Shown one piece after another: positions 56,955 through 64,000 of a stretch of 64,000 nucleotides of DNA; position 1 is the stretch's first letter; each line of letters opens with the position of its first letter. A program made the translations under genes and the position numbers. The notes below the pieces were generated by a model. That model was not told the DNA's origin. It worked only from the letters and a program-made list of their open reading frames with translations, and searched no databases. The stretch comes from Undaria pinnatifida (lineage: Eukaryota > Sar > Phaeophyceae > Laminariales > Alariaceae): contig JABAKD010000025.1 of NCBI GenBank assembly GCA_012845835.1, positions 2,303,653-2,367,652 on the forward strand. The letters are read 5' to 3'.

Positions 56955-57260
56955 TGCCCCGGTGGCGTATCAGGTTATGTCCACGAGCCTGGTATTGATC
57001 AACTTCGTGAGTTTGAATCCCCGCGAGTGCGTACTCGTACAATTATTCGTCGTGTGCACTAATTGACTTGCGGAAAGCGCGAGAGCGTGAGTTAGCAATA
57101 CTCGATGAAAATCGACGATCAGTGGGTGCTGAACGCTATGCGCCAAAACAAGTGAAGGCAAAAACCGGGGGGGGGGGAAGAGAAGGACGACACCTGTGAC
57201 CACGGCTTGTATGTCCAGAAGCTGGAAAGTAGAAGTGTGCCAATTTTTGTTTTTTGACCA
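56955..57260 (+). repeat. SINE2 copy b, head-to-head with SINE1c
   Basis: TTGCCCCGGTGGCGTATCAG through GTGAGTTTGAATCCCCGCGA and GGAAAGCGCGAGAGCGTGAG to CCAGAAGCTGGAAAGTAGAA. Its head lies within about 20 bp of the SINE1c head in opposite orientation. Confidence 0.82.
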
Positions 57261-57339
57261 CTAGATAGAAGAGATGACCAATCAGCAGTCAGCAGCAATA
57301 AGGAGCACGTCGAGTACGAAGCAACACAAACGTACTATA

Positions 57340-58545
57340 AAGATTAGAATACACTCCAGCTGTGAGATCGAATATTTTGTCGAAACTCATCTTGGCAAGC
57401 TGTGTGTGATACTCCGATCGCGCGTATTACGGGTTGTGTGTCCTCATCAAGGATATAGGTCGGCGACTCCCCTTGCAACTACTACAGTGCATCTGTCAGG
57501 GTCAACAGGATGGTGTTAGGCAGTCTGTGCGCGGAAACTATAATACCCGGGACAAAATCTGACAGCTGTGGAAGGAAATGCATCAGTTTATCAAGTGAAT
57601 CCTGTAAGTCGAATATAGGGCGGAGTTTTTGAGGGCGTGGGGGGCTGATTTTGATCAAAAGGGGGCGGGAGGGGGGGAGGGGACGGGTGGGGCAGGTCGA
57701 TTTGTGCGTGGAAACTATAAATCCTTCTTGTGCGGGATGGGGGGGGAATGTGGCGGGGGGGGCGGGTGGCCGGGAGGGAGGGCTTTAGGTCGCATATATG
57801 TAGGGGTTGGCTATACGCGTGGTGCTAGGTCTAGGCGATGGTGCGGGTGGTGGGGAAGGAGGGGGCGTTGGGAGCGGGGGTGGGTGGATATTGCAGCAGC
57901 GGCATGGACGGCTCTAAAACGATAAGGAGGCGATATCCAGGGCGTGGAAGCGTTCATTACTCTGGCGGATTTCGATTTTAGGTGGGGCGTTTAAGCAAGA
58001 AAAAGCGAGAAAAAAAACAAGAAAAAAGGCTTTTCAAGAGGTTTAGGTCACATAGACTATGATATTGAAATACACTCCAGCTATGAGATCAAGGATTTGG
58101 TTGACACTGATCTTTGCAACATTGTGTGTGATCCTCCGATCGCGCGTATTAATCACATATATAAGGGCTTGCTATACGTGCGGTGCTGGGTCTAGGCGAT
58201 CGTGCGGGGTGTGGGGAAGGAGGGGGCGTTGGAGGGGGGTAGGGGGGATGAATGAAAGCTACGTCGTGAATGGCTAGAAAGATAATGACGTGATATCAAT
58301 TGCTTGGAAGTGTTTATTACTCTGGCCGATTTCGATTGCAAGTGGGGCGTCTGAACGAACTGGGCGGGGAACAAAAGGGGGGCGGGGGGGCGGAGGGCGA
58401 TGAGTTGGAGCTATGGCATGGATGGCTAGAAAGATAATTAGATTATATCAGCTGGCTGGTATTGTTTACTATTCTGGTAGATTTTGATTTTAGGTGGGGC
58501 GTCTGAACAAGAACAGGGATCGGGGGGGAGGGGGGGGGGGAAGCG
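57340..58545 (-). repeat. Family A dispersed repeat, copy A4 (partial dimer)
   Basis: Minus-strand copy with terminus ACACTCCAGCTGTGAGATCG at about 57351 and a second diverged terminus at about 58068 (ATACACTCCAGCTATGAGAT, CTCCGATCGCGCGTATTAAT). Layout is almost the same as A3, so the two share ancestry as a dimer. Confidence 0.9.
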
Positions 58546-59104
58546 AGCGTTTCAGAATGTGACGCTTGCAGCAAGAAGACACCCCTTTATATCACCCGCC
58601 TGGTAATGTTTGTTATTCTAGAAGGTTTGATGTCACATGTAGTATGCAACCCAGTTCTTAGGTGTAGTAAACAACCTGTTAAAAGCTTCATAATTTGTTT
58701 TTGTACGTGGATCGAAAGGTAGGATATTTCAATCGATAGGTACAATCATGTAGATACCATTATTTTCTGACATCGCTAATTATAAGAAAGAGACACATAT
58801 TGCCAAATACAACAGGCGGGGTGATGTGGTCATGCAATGTCACCGCCATTGAGAACGAAAGGGAGAAATGCGAATCGTTATTGTTTTGAAAGGAACGCTT
58901 AGTAGTGTACACGCGCTCAATTACGTTACTTCGTTAGTCGTACTTCGCTTGGCATAGTTTGGGAGGCGATCATGCAGACGGTATGTACGGAATACCTTAC
59001 GTAATAAGTTGGTACTGCGCGGTTTACCGCAATTATAATTTTAACATATCTGGCTGTACCTCCTTTTCACCTTATTTTTGTCTCACATATATTATATAAA
59101 TTAA
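58546..59104. repeat. Spacer including repeat G copy 1 (partner 59730-59925)
   Basis: 58800-59045 shares AATACARCARGCGRGGTGA, CATGC(A/G)ATGTCACC, GGCGATCATGCA and AATACC(T/C)TRCGTAATA with 59730-59925 in order. The remaining bases show no gene. Confidence 0.7.
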
Positions 59105-59640
59105 AATACACTCCAGCTAGCTGTGAGATCGAATATTTGTCGAAACTCATCTTTGCAAGCTGTGTGTGGTACTCCGATCGCGCGTATTACGGGTTGTGTG
59201 TCCTCATTAAGGATATAGGTCGGCGACTCCCCTTGCAACTACGGTGTAGCTACCAGGGTCAACAGGGTGATGTTAGGCAGTCTGTGCGCGGAAACTATAA
59301 AACCTGTTTCTGAGGGGGACAAAATCTGACAGCTGTGGAAGGAAATGCATCAGTTTATCAAGTGAATCCTGTAAGTCGAATATCCGGTGAGGGGACGGGG
59401 GAGTTTTCGAGGACGTGGGGGCCTGATTTTGATCAAAAGGGGGGCGGGAGGGGGGGGAAGGGGGGAAGGGTACGGGTGGGGCAGGTCGATTTGTGCGTGG
59501 AAACTATAAATATTTCTTGTGGGGGAGGGGGAATGTTGGGGGGGGGGGGGGGGGGCGGGGGCGGAAGGGGAGGGCTTGAGGTCGCATAGATGTAGGGGTT
59601 GGCTATACGCGGGGTGCTAGGTCTAGGCGATGGTGCGCTC
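59105..59640 (-). repeat. Family A dispersed repeat, copy A5 (single, truncated)
   Basis: Terminus AATACACTCCAGCTAGCTGT at 59103, through GTCGGCGACTCCCCTTGCAA and G-tract blocks, breaking off after GTCTAGGCGATGGTGCG at 59637. Confidence 0.9.
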
Positions 59641-60589
59641 ACATATATATATACTATTTTACGCCTATGATTTTTGCCGTTCCGATGTAGGGCTCTGAGG
59701 TCGCCAACTCTAATACAGAGATACATCTTACAAATACAGCAAGCGAGGTGACGTGGGCATGCGATGTCACCACTAGTGAACGCGAGGGTGACTTTACTTT
59801 GTTAGGCATATGCTACTTCGTTTGGTAGAGGTTGTCAGGCGATCATGCACCCGGCCGGAGGCACGAAATACCCTGCGTAATAGGTTGGTAGTGTAGTCTA
59901 CGGCAGTGTTAACATAACTGTCTGTACTTCTTTTTCACAATGTTATCATCTAGTGTACGATTATACGCCCTGTTTTGTCCCCACTGTCGTCGAAGATGTT
60001 GTGGTCCTGCAGACGTCGCGTCCATGTCTGGTGCTCTTGTTAGTGGTGCTCATGAAAACATGCCCTAGCGTGTAGTAGATGATGGCCGAGTGGTGTTCCT
60101 TTCCTTTACATCAAGCCAGGTATGTCAACGCAACCGCTTGCTTGAAAACGACAAATAAAATTCCGCACACACCTGATACAGAGGAGAAGCGGCCCGAAGA
60201 TTGTTCAGTATACCGACGGTCAGGAACAGGTTATCGAGCAGCGCACTTCATTTTTGCTACCGCTCCTCACTCCACCTATAACAATACGGGCATGGGTTGG
60301 ACCCAGTTCGCTGATGCCCAAAACCAATTGCAAAGGAGGTGATGTGATGGGTGAATGCTACATTGATGGGCGCTGCTACGATTACCTCGTCTCTTGTTAT
60401 GTTTGTTCTTGGGTTCTTGTTGAACCTGTTATTTGGCAACAAGCAGGTTTGACGTATTTTAGGTGTGTGCAGAGACTATATGTAGACTATGCGATGCTTC
60501 TGAGTCGTAGGGACCTCAATGTGGAATCCAAGGTACATGGGTTCCATCTCTTGACTCGGTTTCGTACGTAGACATGTACCGGTATGTGG
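59641..60589. other. Repeat G copy 2 and spacer
   Basis: 59730-59925 is repeat G. Two small ORFs near 60079-60571 have no known motif. Confidence 0.45.
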
Positions 60590-60850
60590 TTTTAGTGTGT
60601 GGGCATTTTTAGTTGATGTTCTAGACTTCGTTATCTTGTTGTTTTAGAGTGGTGTTTGCAAATACATATATTTTTGTGTCCGCGTGGTTGTTTTAGTTAA
60701 TGTTCTAGACTTCGTTATTGTGTTGGTGTTTTCAAACACATATTATTTTGTGTCCGCGTGGTTGTTTTAGTTGATGTTCTAGGCTTTGTTATTGTGTTGT
60801 TTCAGAGCGGTGTTTTTGAACACGTACTAGTTTGTGTTTGCCTGGTTGTT
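60590..60850 (+). repeat. Tandem repeat of 74-84 bp, three units
   Basis: AGTTRATGTTCTAGRCTTYG and TGTGTYCGCGTGGTTGTTTT recur, with AGTTGATG/AGTTAATG starts at 60611, 60695 and 60769. Confidence 0.88.
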
Positions 60851-60884
60851 GCTATACGTGTATGTTTTGGGTGATGTACTTATT

Positions 60885-61345
60885 TCTCAGTTACGTACCA
60901 ACACACGACCGCTTGCACTTGACCGGCAAACGATCACAGCAACGGAATCAGGGACCACAGCAACAACAAAGCACGCCATCCTACTGTCTACTTACCACCA
61001 CCTTCGTGTGGCGCAGCTTAACAACAGAAGGAGGAAGTTGTATATAATATAACCCTCGAGGCCCCATGAACGCAGCCACTCGCAATGCTGCTATGGAGCT
61101 TTTTCTGGCGCAGTAATTGTAATCACTACTACCTCCTCCTCGTTTAGTCATGCGTGCGCTTGCCACGTCTATATTCATGTACATGTACCTACCGAAATCC
61201 AATAAACAAATGCACTACTATGATCCCTACCGCAGTATCATGGGGATTTTATTACAGTATTCGTATCATTCATTTGTTTTAGCACAAAATACTATGCCAA
61301 TTTGAAAGTAATGTCTTGCCGAGTTTATTTTATCAACCTCTCCAT
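60885..61345 (+). repeat. Dispersed repeat D, copy 2
   Basis: Collinear with parts of 30870-31625, ending CAACCTCTCCATG. A TTG microsatellite follows at 61345-61372. Confidence 0.8.
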
Positions 61346-61684
61346 GTTGTTGTTTGTTGTTGTTGTTCTCACATTAACTCGCATAATCAAGTCCGTGGTC
61401 ACAGGACAGGCTCCAGTCACTCTGGAGCTGAGGAATACCCCAGGGAAAACACACACAACCCAAGTTGGTACACGCATATGTCACAGCTGACGCAATTCAT
61501 GCCTCCACCAGAAAATATAAAAATGAAATCGGGAGTCAGTCTACGATGTGCCAGGTCCAGGCCGGTGCATACGTCTCACTACTCACGCCTGGAGAAACCA
61601 AATATTCCGATTGCCACCCAAGTAAGACTACCACGTATATATTACACGTAGTATCTATCACTACGCATACGCACGACAGGCATA

Positions 61685-61890
61685 AGTCAATTGGAGAAAA
61701 AGAAACAAAGGAGAGAAAAGAAGATAAAGGAAAGGAAAGGAAAGAGAAGAAAAACGAAACAAGACGAAAAAGGCAAGCAAATAGAAGAAAAAGACAAGAA
61801 AAGCAAGAAAAGACAAGACAAGAAAGCAAGGAAAGAAGAAGAGAAAAAAAGAAAAAAAGAAACAGAAGAAGAAAAAAACAAAAATGTCAT
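61685..61890 (+). repeat. Polypurine (GAAA/GGAAA)n tract
   Basis: About 200 bp almost wholly A and G on the plus strand with few interruptions. Lys/Glu/Arg-rich ORFs here are artefacts. Confidence 0.93.
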
Positions 61891-62094
61891 ACTAGCAGAC
61901 CCTAGGAACTGGCTAAGGATGGCATTGGGCTAACAAAGGGTATCACGTCCATCATCAATGGCACCTGGGAGAGAACGCAACATACATGGCGAAGAAGTCA
62001 GGGCGGTCTTATGCTATCTTGTGACGGCCATCAGAAGGCCCACAACTTTCAATACGATGATGGCCAACCCCAGACTTCAGTCTCTTGGGCATGA

Positions 62095-62215
62095 CGCTCC
62101 CCCTTCCGCCCCTCCCCCCTTCCTCCCTTTTCCCCCTCCCCCCTCCCCCCCTCCCCCCTCCCCCCCTCCCCCAGTCCCCTCCCCGCCCCCCCCCCTTCCC
62201 CCTCCCCCCGGCCGC
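62095..62215 (+). repeat. Polypyrimidine (CCCCCTCC)n tract
   Basis: About 120 bp of C-rich pyrimidine sequence, 200 bp after the polypurine tract. The minus strand is G-rich and could form quadruplexes. Confidence 0.93.
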
Positions 62216-62408
62216 TTAGAGATGCCAACGGTGGATGACGCTGCCGCAGCCTCTGCGCGTCGCTCTGCAGCTTTGCGTCTCTCCGTTTCATGCCAATTCC
62301 GCATGAACAACTTGGCTCCCTCCTCTACTCTTCGAGACTATCTGCCAGCCTTCTGAGCAGCCTTTCGCCCTCCTTTGAATTTCATTTCAAAGACCGACAT
62401 ATCCTCCT

Positions 62409-63011
62409 TCAGATGATCCATCCAGTCTTTCTCTTGCCCCCCTGAGTAGCCCTTACCCCCAACAACTCCCCAAACATCACCCTCTGTGGCAGACGCTCCT
62501 CCCCCATGCGTGCCACGGATCCCGCAAACAAAATCCTCCGTTTGCGCACTATCACCTCAACGCTCTCGGAATCTGTCTGGGCAAGCGCGTCGGCGTACGA
62601 TAAGGTGTGGTCGTCGCGCTTCCGTTTCCGCCATCCAAGGTATCGGAGGAGCATGGAGCGGTGAACCCGTCGTAGCCTGTCATAGTCAGGCTTCTTCGGG
62701 CTCCACGTCATGCAACCGTACAGCAGTGTCTCGACCACCTCAGCTTTCAGCAACCGCACCTTCAATCGTAAAAACACACCCGGGCGATCATAGATTTCCA
62801 TCTTGTACCGCTAGAAGCACGCCCAGGCCCTCTGAAGACGCCGCGTTATTTCAGTGCTAAGGTTTCTGTCTGCGGTGATAGCCCCCCCCAAGTATACAAA
62901 CTCGATTGTTTGTTTGTAAACCTGGCCGGCTGCATTTATCGTGAAGGACACCTTCCCCCAGCTTTTGGTTTCCAGGCACATTATCTCTGTTTCCATGTAT
63001 ACGTACATCAA
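62409..63011 (-). pseudogene. Non-LTR retrotransposon reverse transcriptase, C-terminal fragment with in-frame stop
   Basis: Reading down from 63011: METEIMCLETKSWG, then QTIEFVYLGGAITADRNLST, EITRRLQRAWACF, an in-frame TAG at 62811-62813, then MEIYDRPGVFLRLKVRLLKA, EVVETLLYGCMTWS, HRSMLLRYLGWRKRKRDDH and RRILFAGSVARMGEERLPQR. This is the thumb and post-RT region of LINE ORF2 proteins (the YLG, LYG..W and GHVARM-type motifs). The catalytic palm domain, endonuclease and poly-A end are not present. A single stop breaks an otherwise open 200-codon stretch, so decay is recent compared with the other relics here. Confidence 0.85.
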
Positions 63012-63109
63012 GACCCGAAGAATAACTGGAGAGTACCAACGTGTTCAAAATACAAAATTTTTGGGCGCTTCTTGGTTGGACGCGGCCTTCGAACAAAGTG
63101 ATTTGAACG

Positions 63110-63226
63110 AGATATACTACAGCACTGCCCACTGAGCTATACTTGATCACTTGACTCATTAGCTCAGTGGCTAGTGCTACTTCGTGCATATATATATTAT
63201 AAAAATTAAAATACACTCATATATAT
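63110..63226. repeat. D-arm-like inverted modules
   Basis: CACTGCCCACTGAGCTA and, 30 bp on, TAGCTCAGTGGCTAGTG form an inverted pair of tRNA D-arm-like (box A) sequences, as in the foldback element at 26.5 kb. Confidence 0.65.
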
Positions 63227-63361
63227 ATGCTAAACTACCAAAATAACCATTCATGATGTCGTCAGGGCGAACGCTCGAAAAGATAAATATGAAGTCCGTA
63301 AGAATCGAACGCACAACACATAGCACTACCTACTGCTGTCACTTGACTCAGTAACACTCAC
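63227..63361 (-). repeat. SINE3 copy a (tRNA-derived)
   Basis: Minus strand: GTGACAGCAGTAGGTAGTGC (box A-like), GCGTTCGATTCTTACGGAC (box B-like), then a tail GACTTCATATTTATC..GACGACATCATGAATGG. It matches 63600-63735 over about 135 bp. D-arm-like text (TAGCTTAGTGGGTAGTG) follows at about 63376. Confidence 0.75.
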
Positions 63362-63391
63362 TCGCATGACTCAGTAGCTTAGTGGGTAGTG

Positions 63392-63460
63392 TTGGACACT
63401 GGGTGTGCTGGATGTCGACGAGTAGAAGAACGGTTTAATGTGAAGAACACACACACGACA
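63392..63460 (+). repeat. Module M copy
   Basis: GGACACTGGGTGTGCTGGAT through GAACGGTTTAATGTGAAGAA to a CACACACAC end, nearly identical to 13118-13181. Confidence 0.85.
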
Positions 63461-63461
63461 T

Positions 63462-63582
63462 ATTTAATGAGGACACACAACCCGTAATACGCGCGATCGG
63501 AGTATCACACACAGCTTGCAAAGATGAGTTTCGACAAAATATTCGTTCTCACAGCTGAATGAAGTGTATTTTGATTTTTACA
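63462..63582 (+). repeat. Family A end fragment
   Basis: AATGAGGACACACAACCCGT, CGCGCGATCGGAGTATCACA, CTTGCAAAGATGAGTTTCGA and a terminus GAAGTGTATTTTGATTTTTA. Confidence 0.88.
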
Positions 63583-63599
63583 ATATTTAATATAGACTA

Positions 63600-63735
63600 T
63601 ATTCTAAACCACCATAAGAATCATTCATAATGTCGTCAGGGCGTACGCTTAAAAAAGACAGATATGAAGTCGGTAAGAATCGAACGCACGACACATAGCA
63701 CTACCCACTGCTGTCACTTGACTCAGTAACACTCA
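63600..63735 (-). repeat. SINE3 copy b (tRNA-derived)
   Basis: Minus strand: CAGCAGTGGGTAGTGCTATG, then TGCGTTCGATTCTTACCGAC, then CTTCATATCTGTC and the GACGACATTATGAATGATTC tail. It is 373 bp from SINE3a in the same orientation. Confidence 0.75.
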
Positions 63736-64000
63736 CATGAATGGGTTATATATTATGCAAAAAAACAACCAAACATGTTTTCAGTTCGTTAATTATTTAT
63801 CACCGACTTCGTAAGAGCGATATCCGGAGCTATCCTCTCTCCACGTACAACAGTTAGTCGTACTAAGAAGAACACTAACAACTATCATAACCATTCTAAA
63901 CGTCTCCAGCGCGCACACGCCTGAATACCAAACATTATCTGGATGGGAATCGTACTCACGACACATCCTTCGTTGGCTATGCTGTTAAGCACTGTACCCA
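63736..64000. other. Spacer ending in a partial tRNA-like sequence
   Basis: At 63935-64000 the minus strand reads TGGGTACAGTGCTTAACAGC and GTGAGTACGATTCCCATCC, a box B-like arm with a possible D-arm. The element is cut by the window end. Confidence 0.45.

Noticed and set aside
61465-61933. Lys/Glu-rich coiled-coil protein
   Set aside because: Direct translation of the polypurine tract.

Overview
This is a repeat-dense nuclear window from a eukaryote. There are no operons or bacterial-style genes. The recognisable genes carry many GT..AG introns, and most of the DNA is microsatellite, minisatellite, tRNA-derived SINE, foldback or decayed transposon sequence. The lineage cannot be fixed from sequence alone. 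One exon of a signal-peptide-bearing, PAPS-type sulfotransferase, the intron-rich Helitron genes and the chromovirus/LINE debris would fit a multicellular alga such as a brown alga, but that is a weak inference.

Layout. 1-2.5 kb: a 258-bp tandem repeat, a dispersed module and a 400-bp (ATT)n tract. About 3.1-16.26 kb: a large Helitron with a hairpin plus CTAG 3' end. It carries a split Rep/PIF1-helicase gene (3573-10605; two in-frame stops and one frameshift, so probably dead in this copy) and a second 10-exon gene (11511-15518) for an acidic, SUMO-motif-bearing nuclear-type protein of unknown family. 16.3-17.5 kb: a PIF/Harbinger-type remnant, with a second inverted copy at 37.2-38.5 kb. 17.7-18.7, 36.2-37.2, 48.1-49.35, 57.3-58.5 and 59.1-59.6 kb: five long copies of a C/G-tract-rich dispersed family (family A here), plus several end fragments.

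21.2 kb: a lone sulfotransferase first exon between repeats. 21.5-22.1 kb: a left-left-right-right palindromic element. 22.8-23.2 kb: a 46/42-bp minisatellite. 25.45-28.26 and 31.89-34.2 kb: two diverged copies of a 2.3-2.8 kb repeat (family B). The first contains a tRNA-like foldback insertion and an expanded CAA/CAACTA microsatellite. 28.3-30.8 kb: a SINE split by a probable non-autonomous LTR element. Further SINEs lie at 38.5, 42.1, 56.6, 57.0, 63.2 and 63.6 kb. Decayed retrotransposon genes lie at 44.9-46.35 kb (Gag, minus), 52.4-53.5 kb (Gag-like and chromodomain, plus) and 62.4-63.0 kb (LINE RT C-terminus, minus). 46.5-47.8 kb: a degenerate CCCATGGGA-type palindrome array.

The only genes likely to work together are the two Helitron genes: Rep/helicase nicks, unwinds and joins the element, and the second protein may be an accessory factor. 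Nothing in the window reads as an intact host gene.
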